Source: a virus. From it: a DNA stretch of 39,732 nt. A model generated the notes under the pieces. It saw only the letters and a list, made by a program, of their open reading frames with translations, did not search any database and had not been told where the DNA came from. Within the stretch, counting starts at the first letter, position 1, and every line of letters starts with the position of its first letter. The stretch spans positions 1-39,732 of IMG/VR virus record IMGVR_UViG_3300032820_000032. One strand, written 5' to 3'. This document shows positions 28,469-35,124 of this stretch, one piece after another. The position numbers were made by a program, and so were the translations under genes.

Positions 28469-28735
28469 CTAATCGTCTTCGTCTTCGTCCTCTGCCTCGT
28501 ACCATCGCTGCTCCCTATTAGCGGCACGCAACGATTTGCATGTGGCGGCGATGTGTTTCTGCATTTTGCCTATCCTCTTTTGAGAGTCCGCGTATCGTTG
28601 TGTCTCCGGCGCTACCGCTTGGACGATTACTTCTTTGATTTTTTCTACGTGGATTTCTCGGTCCAGGCTGTGAGCGTTGTCGCGTACATGGGACCAGATG
28701 TCATTTGCGTAGTCATCCAACTGATGTGGCGTCAT
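28469..28735 (-). CDS. Small helical hypothetical protein, 88 aa
   Basis: MTPHQLDDYANDIWSHVRDN opens a charged helical protein with IHVEKIKEVIVQAVAPETQR and an acidic tail (YEAEDEDEDD). It lies 3 bp after the CAP-like gene and ends 35 bp before the wHTH start. No family recognised. Confidence 0.65.
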   Translation of the reverse strand: MTPHQLDDYANDIWSHVRDNAHSLDREIHVEKIKEVIVQAVAPETQRYADSQKRIGKMQKHIAATCKSLRAANREQRWYEAEDEDEDD

Positions 28736-28738
28736 CTA

Positions 28739-29155
28739 TCACCTCACCAGCAATGTGTAATAGGTACGGCCGCCCAAATGAGCGCAGCCAACTCCGGCAT
28801 AGGTCCACTTTTCGAAAAGGCAGCACGTTATAAACTTTCGACCTTCCAGGTCGCACCCTTGGCTGGTGCCACACCCTTCGGATTTCGCGTGCAGACCTTG
28901 CCACCCGCGCAAATGCCCAGCGACTTTCTTTTTCGCGCGGACCATGCTGGTCGCTTGGGCCTGCTCCATGAGAGCCCTGTCCATCAAGAACGGTTTCAAA
29001 CCTCGTCGCTGCCGAATTTGGTTGACTGTATCGAAGACAGTTAAAGATGCCTTCAGCTTGCTAGTGTCCTTTTCTTCTTCAGCCTGCGCCGATACCACCA
29101 GGGAATAGACTAGCGACACACAGACGAGCAGCCGAGCAGCGATCAGTGGCTTCAT
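28739..29155 (-). CDS. Secreted CAP-like (SCP/PR1) protein, 138 aa
   Basis: The signal peptide (MKPLIAARLLVCVSLVYSLV, cleaved near VSAQA) precedes TVFDTVNQIRQRRGLKPFLM, the usual opening helix of CAP domains. A possible His motif (AGHLRGWQGLH) and a C-terminal hydrophobic part (CCLFEKWTYAGVGCAHLGGR, then TYYTLLVR) follow. Several Cys are likely disulfide-bonded. CAP proteins occur in bacteria as secreted proteins of unclear activity. It is directly after a metalloprotease and a holin candidate, so a role in envelope breach or host surface change is plausible. Confidence 0.6.
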   Translation of the reverse strand: MKPLIAARLLVCVSLVYSLVVSAQAEEEKDTSKLKASLTVFDTVNQIRQRRGLKPFLMDRALMEQAQATSMVRAKKKVAGHLRGWQGLHAKSEGCGTSQGCDLEGRKFITCCLFEKWTYAGVGCAHLGGRTYYTLLVR

Positions 29156-29158
29156 ATT

Positions 29159-29938
29159 TCACTCCGGGGTCATAGGGCCTTTCATTGAGAATATCGTCCC
29201 ATCGACCCAGGCCCTCACGTGTCCATGGACGATTCTTCCATTGGGCGGCGGCGCAGGTGTTGGCGTCGGCGGTAACGCGTCAGCACCATATCGCAGTTGC
29301 GCGTCCTCCATGTCTGCCAGCTGCGGGACAGGGGTTTGAGGATTGTAGGTTGGATTCAGCAGGGCCTTAGCGCGGCTCTCAGGTATGTGATCCAGACCGA
29401 TGGCGTGTCCGATCTCGTGCGCCATAACTGTGGGTAAGCTGATCTCATGGCGAGGCGCCTGATCAGCCAGCATAAGCGACCATGGTTCGCCGCTGTGGTA
29501 TCGCTGGAGCAGGGTAGTCCGCTCGCTGACGCGACCGCACGGCAACTGGCTGTCTGCCAGTACGCCACCGGGTTTTCCTCTGATTACCGTAATTTGGATG
29601 TTTACTGATCGCGTACCGGACTTGTATCGATGGCGGAACCCTGAGACGGCGGCCCACATATCGAACGCGCTCTGAGCGGCTTCCAGTGCATCGGTTCGCG
29701 ATATCTTCGGGAACTCGCTTAGGACATTCCATGAGACCGTCACCTCCTTTGGCCAGCGACATAACTTACGCCGGGCTGGCAATCGATCCGGCAAACCGCA
29801 AATTCTTGGAGCGTTTAAGCTCCTCGTAGTGATGGGCCCCACCGCACCATCCGGTGTTAGCGCGTGCCACCTCTGGTAAGCGGTGACAGACCGGAACCCC
29901 AACGCCTTAATACGCGTCAATTCCTTCGTGTTTTTCAC
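29159..29938 (-). CDS. Matrixin-type zinc metalloprotease with PG-binding-like N-terminus, 259 aa
   Basis: Residues 5-42 (IKALGFRSVTAYQRWHALTP...GAVGPITTRS) match a peptidoglycan-binding_1-like domain. PRICGLPD (44-51) resembles the MMP cysteine switch (PRCGxPD). The catalytic motif is HEIGHAIGLDH (174-184), complete for zinc, with LLNPTYNP after it where the Met-turn usually has Met; here it is Leu. A Pro-rich linker (PPTPTPAPPPNGR) precedes a short C-terminal part. There is no signal peptide, so export would need the holin or lysis. Its place directly downstream of the holin candidate suggests an endolysin-like or envelope-cleaving role. Confidence 0.8.
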   Translation of the reverse strand: MKNTKELTRIKALGFRSVTAYQRWHALTPDGAVGPITTRSLNAPRICGLPDRLPARRKLCRWPKEVTVSWNVLSEFPKISRTDALEAAQSAFDMWAAVSGFRHRYKSGTRSVNIQITVIRGKPGGVLADSQLPCGRVSERTTLLQRYHSGEPWSLMLADQAPRHEISLPTVMAHEIGHAIGLDHIPESRAKALLNPTYNPQTPVPQLADMEDAQLRYGADALPPTPTPAPPPNGRIVHGHVRAWVDGTIFSMKGPMTPE

Positions 29939-29942
29939 CTGA

Positions 29943-30242
29943 TCACCAATCCTTGGGAGGCACGGGCTTATTGGTTCCTGGCACTCGCGGGTCTAGTGGT
30001 CGCTTAGTGTCTGACCAGATCCCAATCAACAATGTGAGCACTACGCTTATTAGCCCGATGATCTTATTCGTCAGCAACGCCTGCTGCTCAGGCGTAAAGT
30101 CAAACCCGATGTCCTCGCTGAACGCGATTATCATCGACACGATAAACGCGGCCAGCAGGGCGACAGCTCGCTTGGAGCCAGCACTCCCAATAATTTTTGA
30201 CAGTAGAGTACCGAAGATTTTCCCGAAAATGTCTGTCATCAT
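29943..30242 (-). CDS. Holin-like two-TM protein, 99 aa
   Basis: Two hydrophobic helices (AVALLAAFIVSMIIAF, residues about 26-42, and IIGLISVVLTLLIGIW, about 61-76) are separated by a short acidic stretch (EDIGFDFTPEQQ) and followed by a basic/Pro tail (TKRPLDPRVPG). Size, topology and position before the metalloprotease fit a class II-like holin. GGAG lies just upstream of the MMTD start. The function is inferred. Confidence 0.65.
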   Translation of the reverse strand: MMTDIFGKIFGTLLSKIIGSAGSKRAVALLAAFIVSMIIAFSEDIGFDFTPEQQALLTNKIIGLISVVLTLLIGIWSDTKRPLDPRVPGTNKPVPPKDW

Positions 30243-30251
30243 GTTGCTCCT

Positions 30252-31655
30252 CTAAAATCCGCCAAGGTTTTGTTGCGTTTCGCCATCCGTCGGTGCGACT
30301 GAGGCATAATTTTTTTTCCACGGATCGGCCAAGTCGCGGAACGTCGTTGTCTGGTCGTGCCATGAGCATTTGAGGTGGCCCGTAGGACCATTCCGATTTT
30401 TTTCGACCAGGATGTCTGCGACTCCTTTGTCTTCGTCGCGCCGGGAAATAGGGTAAGACTGATGTATCAATATGACTATATCGGCATCCTGCTCGATGTC
30501 CCCGGACTCTCGCAAATTACTAAGCCGTGGCATCGCATTGGCCTTTTCTCCCTCGCGATTCAATTGGCACGCGCACACCACTGGCACATGCAGGCGGCGC
30601 GCCAACAGCTTCAGTCCTCGGCTGATCTGCCCTACTTGCTCGTATCGCGGCGCCTTCGGGTTGGCTGGGCGCACGTACTGTAGATAATCCACACAGATTA
30701 GACCGATTTTGACGCGGCGCATCAAGCGGCGCGCTGTGCTGCTGATCTGGAGGAGCGTCTGGCCCGGCTCGCTCTCAAACCACATAGGCCAACTGGAGAT
30801 TATATTGCCCGCCTCAGCTAGATCGCTTCGCTGGTCGCTAGTGACGAGCGACCGCCTCATGCGCCAGCTATCGACCCCGCTGATGCTGGATAGCATGCGC
30901 TCGAGCATAGCGGAATCGCTCATTTCCAAACTGAAGATCAAGACACCGACATCCGTCTGAGCGACGTGGGACGCGATATTGCCGACCATGGCTGACTTGC
31001 CGACTCCAGGCCGCCCAGCCACGATAATCAGCTCATCAGTTCTCAGTCCACCGCAGATGCTGTCGAGATCTTTCAATCCCGTGGCAAGCCCCTCGTCCAC
31101 GCCGCCACCGCCGTCAAATCTGGTGGCTAACCGTGCCATCGTGGCGGTTACCACATCGGTAATCGCTCGCGTATCTCCACCAACATGCCTTTCCGCCAAG
31201 GTAAATATGCGCCGCTCGGCTCTAGATAGTAGCTCATCGGTATCGATGTCTGAGCTATACACCTCCCTCAGCGTCTCTGAGGCCGCATCTAAGAGCTTTC
31301 TCTTCGTGGCGTCCCTGGACACTATCTCGGCGTAGAAGCGGGCGTGTGCGGCGTGTGGGACCGTCTCAAAGAGACTCTCTACGAATCCAGGCCCACCGAT
31401 TGCCTCAAATAGCTTTTTTCTCTTCAGTCGATCGATGATCAGCTCGGCGTCGATGCGTGACCCTGCCTCCATCATGGCTAGGATCTGCTCGTACAGGGTC
31501 CGATGCGCAGGGTCGTGGAAATCTCCTGCCTGCAGGATATTGGCCACATCATCGATTACCTCTGGCTTCAGCAAGATGGAGCCCAGCACGCACTCTTCCG
31601 CGCGCAGGTTCACCGGGGGCATGCGGTCAGTCTCGTGGTCGGGTCGTGTGGGCAT
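30252..31655 (-). CDS. dnaB: DnaB-like replicative helicase, 467 aa
   Basis: The start at 31655 (MPTRPDHETDRMPPVNLRAE) has GGAG 7 bases upstream and overlaps the initiator gene by 29 bp. The N-terminal domain (EECVLGSILLKPEVIDDVAN, then YEQILAMMEAGSRIDAELII) and the RecA-like motor (IIVAGRPGVGKSAM Walker A, LICVDYLQYV Walker B, SNLRESGDIEQDADIV and VADILVEKNRNGP) are complete. It unwinds DNA as a hexamer at the phage fork. Length is normal for DnaB. Confidence 0.9.
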   Translation of the reverse strand: MPTRPDHETDRMPPVNLRAEECVLGSILLKPEVIDDVANILQAGDFHDPAHRTLYEQILAMMEAGSRIDAELIIDRLKRKKLFEAIGGPGFVESLFETVPHAAHARFYAEIVSRDATKRKLLDAASETLREVYSSDIDTDELLSRAERRIFTLAERHVGGDTRAITDVVTATMARLATRFDGGGGVDEGLATGLKDLDSICGGLRTDELIIVAGRPGVGKSAMVGNIASHVAQTDVGVLIFSLEMSDSAMLERMLSSISGVDSWRMRRSLVTSDQRSDLAEAGNIISSWPMWFESEPGQTLLQISSTARRLMRRVKIGLICVDYLQYVRPANPKAPRYEQVGQISRGLKLLARRLHVPVVCACQLNREGEKANAMPRLSNLRESGDIEQDADIVILIHQSYPISRRDEDKGVADILVEKNRNGPTGHLKCSWHDQTTTFRDLADPWKKNYASVAPTDGETQQNLGGF

Positions 31656-32559
31656 CCATGCGCTCCAGAAGGTCTTTCTTGAGGTCTCTGTAATATGATC
31701 TTGGGACGCAAATCCTTTTAAGGATTGCATTTAGGGCAATTCCGTTTTCCTTTGCGGCCCTTGTTACGCACGCGCGGAAATATCCAAGCGGCTTGTCGCG
31801 AGGTGTGTCGGTGGTCGCCTCCAGCGCGGCCGTGATCCAGCCACGAGCCTCCACGAGCCGAGTCGACAGCAAGGACAGTCGGGCGACAAGCTGCCGACTA
31901 TTAGCCTCCCAGTTGGTCTCCAGCGGTATGAGCGCGGCGAGCATTGCCATGGCGGCGTCCCTCGCGTCCAGTTTGTCCTGGTCGGAAAAAATCAGTGCCT
32001 CCCAGCGGGTCACCGTAAATTGACCGGGATCGCCATTAGACTGTACAGATTCCAGATTACTCTTACTCTCTTCTACGTTACGCGTAACGTGTGACGTAAC
32101 GTTACGCGTAACGTTACGTAACGCGTTACTATTATCTCCATCTATTTCGGCTTTGCGGCGATCTCGATACCGCCTTTGCCGGTCTCGATTTTGCGCCACC
32201 GCATCGCCAGGATCTTGGTTGTGTTCCAGAAAAAACTTCGGGAAAACAAGGTCTTTATCGTTTTGAGCGAGCCAGCCAACCTCCAGCATTGCAGCCCCCA
32301 AACCGGGTAGACTGCCGATCTCATCGACGATCTCCACGGAGCCGCCAGGGAAGACTAGATCATCACCCATTCGCTTACCTTGTCGGCGCATAATGCCCCA
32401 AACTGAGACAAGCGCACCAATGATAGCGTTACGCATAACGTAACGCGTAACGCGCGTAACGTTACGTAACGCGTTACTATTGTCGCACATTATCTGAGCT
32501 GCCTGGATGACCTTCGGATCGCGAAAAATGCCGGACCTCATCTTAATCCAGTCATCCAT
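31627..32559 (-). CDS. Replication initiator-like protein with internal iterons, 310 aa
   Basis: MDDWIKMRSGIFRDPKVIQA resembles the first helices of phage replication proteins (O/DnaD type: W-I-K-M...DPKV). DDLVFPGGSVEIVDEIGSLP and DKDLVFPKFFLEHNQDPGDA look like winged-helix parts, then a basic RDRQRRYRDRRKAE. DNSNALRNVTR occurs twice (residues about 26-36 and 142-152) because the same 28-bp DNA block occurs twice; the codons for these repeats are also GTTACGTAAC-type palindromes. The C-terminus overlaps the DnaB start. It would melt or bind the origin and load DnaB. Confidence 0.7.
   Translation of the reverse strand: MDDWIKMRSGIFRDPKVIQAAQIMCDNSNALRNVTRVTRYVMRNAIIGALVSVWGIMRRQGKRMGDDLVFPGGSVEIVDEIGSLPGLGAAMLEVGWLAQNDKDLVFPKFFLEHNQDPGDAVAQNRDRQRRYRDRRKAEIDGDNSNALRNVTRNVTSHVTRNVEESKSNLESVQSNGDPGQFTVTRWEALIFSDQDKLDARDAAMAMLAALIPLETNWEANSRQLVARLSLLSTRLVEARGWITAALEATTDTPRDKPLGYFRACVTRAAKENGIALNAILKRICVPRSYYRDLKKDLLERMDAHTTRPRD
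32075..32133. repeat. Iteron-like cluster A inside initiator gene
   Basis: About 55 bases are made of overlapping GTAACGTTAC, GTTACGCGTAAC and GTAACGCGTTAC palindromes. A 28-bp block (32106-32133) recurs exactly in cluster B. Confidence 0.8.
32426..32481. repeat. Iteron-like cluster B inside initiator gene
   Basis: The same palindrome family as cluster A (GCGTTACGCATAACG, GTAACGCGTAACG, then GTAACGTTACGTAACG), with the shared 28-bp block at 32454-32481. The two clusters are about 350 bp apart. Confidence 0.8.
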
Positions 32560-32576
32560 TTTTTCATTCCAAAGGT

Positions 32577-32843
32577 CTAGGTGCGATCGTTCATGAAACG
32601 GATGGGTGGTGCGGGCGGTGCGGGCGCAGTGGGCGCTGGTGACTCATCGCCATCGCCAGAGTCTGAGCCATCGCCACCGACCGCCTCGGTAGGGTTTTCG
32701 GTGGGTGCGTCCTTCGGTGCGTCCTTCAGCGTATCCAGATAGGTCGTCAGCGCGCTGATTACGGCGACTTGCTCCTCCCCCGGATTGCCATCATAGCTGT
32801 CATGTATACTAGCGATCAGAGATCGGACTTCTTCGCTTAACAT
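32577..32843 (-). CDS. Small acidic/Pro-rich hypothetical protein, 88 aa
   Basis: GGAGG 8 bases upstream selects the ATG at 32843 (MLSEEVRSLIASIHDSYDGN). The N-terminal helices (VAVISALTTYLDTL) are followed by a tail of KDAPKDAPTENPTEAV, GGDGSDSGDGDE and SPAPTAPAPPAPP. It sits between RecT and the initiator. The tail looks like an interaction region such as those of single-strand-binding proteins, but no OB fold is visible. Confidence 0.6.
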   Translation of the reverse strand: MLSEEVRSLIASIHDSYDGNPGEEQVAVISALTTYLDTLKDAPKDAPTENPTEAVGGDGSDSGDGDESPAPTAPAPPAPPIRFMNDRT

Positions 32844-32872
32844 TGAGTCATCCTCCATACATAAAGTAACGA

Positions 32873-34009
32873 TTAAAGTAACGTCTTCTGCTGGTTTTCC
32901 CGCTCTCGCAGCTGTCGGAGTCGATACATCTCCATACGCGTGACAGTATTGCGCTCTTCCTCGGTCAGCGTACCATCCGCCACCCAACTCTGGCATATTT
33001 CCTTAATCTTGTCAGGCGTCTTGAGCCGCATCACACGCTTTCGCAGGTCTTTCAGGGCGGGATACTTCTCAACCTGCTCGTTTAGGTATGTGGCTTCACC
33101 CCGATCTTGCCATGGGGGGTGTGGCTTGTCGACTGGCTCGACTGGCTGGACTGGCTGGACTGGCTGCTCAACCTCATTGGCGGTTGGCGTTGGTTCTGGA
33201 TTGATGAACAGCGGAGCAGAGTCGACCACGGCATCCTTGTCGAAATGAGCATCAAGCTCCTTCATTTTTGTCGTATCGCTGGCCGTGTCCAGCACGGCAT
33301 CCAGCTGCTTTGCCTCGGGGAGTGGTGCCCCAACAGAGACGCTCGACCGGATCTCGTCATGGATGATCGCCCGCTCTGACTCGGCCTGGACTGGTAGGAT
33401 TTTAGCCAACTGTATTAGCAGAGTTTTCCTGGCCATGGCTGGCCAGTTCGTGGACCACGCTGAGTCTCTCTTCTGCCAAGCCTTCGCATATTGCTGTTTA
33501 TGGGCGTCGATCTGATCTCTGGACCACACGATAGCCTCGATCTCGCCGCTGCTGAGAACAGCCTTCGCATAGACGTGCGTTACGGCGCGCTTGAAACGGT
33601 CCTGGTCCAGCGATGGCTGATGCACCAACTGGTCCGATCCCTCGTCCCACTGGAACACGTCACCCTCGTGGACACATACAGCCTTGATCTTTTTTACCTG
33701 ATCGCTGCGGCGCACGAGCTGCATCAACCCCCGATAACCCAGCTGGAATGTACATTCATTGCCATAGGGGATCAAATATCCCTGTCCCAGCACTCCGTCG
33801 CATTCCATTCCGAGCTGAGCGGACTCCATCAGACTGCTAATGATTGATGTCTGGCTGCACCTTAGCAGCCGATCATCACTGAGAGCATTCAGCGCGACTC
33901 GCATAAACCGATCTTTGTGCACTTTGAGGAAGTTCGGCAGTGCAGCAGTGATCTCCTTGCCTACATCCCCGTGTAGCTTGTTCCGAATTGTAAGATAGCG
34001 ATCGCTCAT
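32873..34009 (-). CDS. recT: RecT-family single-strand annealing protein, 378 aa
   Basis: AGGAGG lies 5 bases before the ATG (MSDRYLTIRNKLHGDVGKEI). Family signs are the N-terminal FLKVHKDRFMRVALNALSDD, SSLMESAQLGMECDGVLGQG, YLIPYGNECTFQLGYRGLMQ and TNWPAMARKTLLIQLAKILP. After residue 260 a RecT-unlike tail contains a QPVQPVQPVEPV repeat and a helical end. It pairs with the exonuclease immediately upstream (stop and start adjacent) to repair or recombine phage DNA by annealing. Confidence 0.9.
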   Translation of the reverse strand: MSDRYLTIRNKLHGDVGKEITAALPNFLKVHKDRFMRVALNALSDDRLLRCSQTSIISSLMESAQLGMECDGVLGQGYLIPYGNECTFQLGYRGLMQLVRRSDQVKKIKAVCVHEGDVFQWDEGSDQLVHQPSLDQDRFKRAVTHVYAKAVLSSGEIEAIVWSRDQIDAHKQQYAKAWQKRDSAWSTNWPAMARKTLLIQLAKILPVQAESERAIIHDEIRSSVSVGAPLPEAKQLDAVLDTASDTTKMKELDAHFDKDAVVDSAPLFINPEPTPTANEVEQPVQPVQPVEPVDKPHPPWQDRGEATYLNEQVEKYPALKDLRKRVMRLKTPDKIKEICQSWVADGTLTEEERNTVTRMEMYRLRQLRERENQQKTLL

Positions 34010-34828
34010 CTAGTCCTCCTTCCAGGCCCAGTGCGGTAGCTCCAGGGTCGAAATAGTAGTGCCAAGCTCATCTGACCAGTCACCAGCAGAGTAATGTCTA
34101 GCAAGACGCGTCAATGATAAATGGACTTGGCTTCGGCCAAGGTCCAGCGCATTCTCATCCCAACCGGAGACGAGCGTGCAATATGGCGGCAATTTGCTCA
34201 CGACTATATAGACCGGCTGCCATTCCTCGCCCATTATCTGCTTGACCCCATCCTGGTAGAACGCCCCTTGCCGATGGTAGCCCCACTCATATCCGATCCT
34301 GCCAAATTTCTTGGGCGTCGGATAACGGATTCTGGTAGTCTTAATGTCGATTATCAGGCCGGGGACTAGCGCATCCGGCCTGCATTTGCGAGCCAGTTGA
34401 GAATCCTTGTCGTCCCAGAAGATACTCTGCTCACGGTGCTTCGCGAGATTCAGTAGTCTGGCGGCGGTCGGATTCGCCAAGATAGACTCCACCATGGCAT
34501 CCGTCTCACGGGCCTCGGCAGGAGTGAGGTAATCCTCGCCACTATGTTCGGCACGCCACTCAGCCCATTTTTTGCCGAATTTTTTGCCGTCGCGGGTCAG
34601 AGCCTCTTCTGGAACGATCGACGGTGGCTCCTCCCCCGCAATTTTGGCGTGGACGGCGTTGCCGATGCGAAAGTGATCAGCCGACTCTCCTGAGAGAGTC
34701 CGCGACACATATCTAGCGTGATAGACGGCTGGCCCGTCAACGCGGTAACACTCCGACATGGAGTTTGAGACGGCCTCTACGCGGCCATGATAGTCAACAT
34801 TGCTGAGGTACTCTATGCGGGCGGTCAT
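34010..34828 (-). CDS. PD-(D/E)XK exonuclease, RecE-like partner of RecT, 272 aa
   Basis: The N-terminal part (YHARYVSRTLSGESADHFRI, GNAVHAKIAG) is typical of the PDDEXK exodeoxyribonuclease family (S...FRIGNAVHxxL). The catalytic core RKCRPDALVPGLIIDIKTTR supplies the Asp and D-x-K. The helix YEWGYHRQGAFYQDGVKQIM matches the Q-x-x-x-Y motif. It resects double-strand ends so that RecT can load. Its stop codon abuts the RecT start, showing co-expression. Confidence 0.87.
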   Translation of the reverse strand: MTARIEYLSNVDYHGRVEAVSNSMSECYRVDGPAVYHARYVSRTLSGESADHFRIGNAVHAKIAGEEPPSIVPEEALTRDGKKFGKKWAEWRAEHSGEDYLTPAEARETDAMVESILANPTAARLLNLAKHREQSIFWDDKDSQLARKCRPDALVPGLIIDIKTTRIRYPTPKKFGRIGYEWGYHRQGAFYQDGVKQIMGEEWQPVYIVVSKLPPYCTLVSGWDENALDLGRSQVHLSLTRLARHYSAGDWSDELGTTISTLELPHWAWKED

Positions 34829-34860
34829 CCCAGCTACCCTAACGACTCCGTTAGCCTACG

Positions 34861-35082
34861 TCAAGTCGTTGCGGCCTTTTCGGCGCGAGCATTTTCCGCG
34901 CGGACGTAACGCTCTAGCTCAGAGGAGCTTACGAGGTTACACCGAAGATTTCCGGCCGGGTGTGATACGATTTTTTTTTCCGCGATGAGCTGCCGCACCC
35001 GGCTATCAGTGACCCCCAGAAAGTCGCCAGCTTGTCGCATATTCAGCAACAAGTCCTCGGTTTTTTCCGGTTTCGGGGGCAT
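34861..35082 (-). CDS. Small excisionase-like HTH protein, 73 aa
   Basis: MPPKPEKTEDLLLNMRQAGD, then FLGVTDSRVRQLIAEKKIVS, has an HTH_17/MerR-like DNA-binding fold (LNMRQAGDFLGVTDSRVRQL) with a wing-like HPAGNLRCNLVSSSELERYV. The ATG at 35082 is preferred over a TTG at 35118. It separates the polyvalent gene from the recombination genes. Confidence 0.7.
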   Translation of the reverse strand: MPPKPEKTEDLLLNMRQAGDFLGVTDSRVRQLIAEKKIVSHPAGNLRCNLVSSSELERYVRAENARAEKAATT

Positions 35083-35124
35083 GTTGTCCAGATTAACAGC
35101 TTCGTAAGGGCTCCGCAAGGGGCA

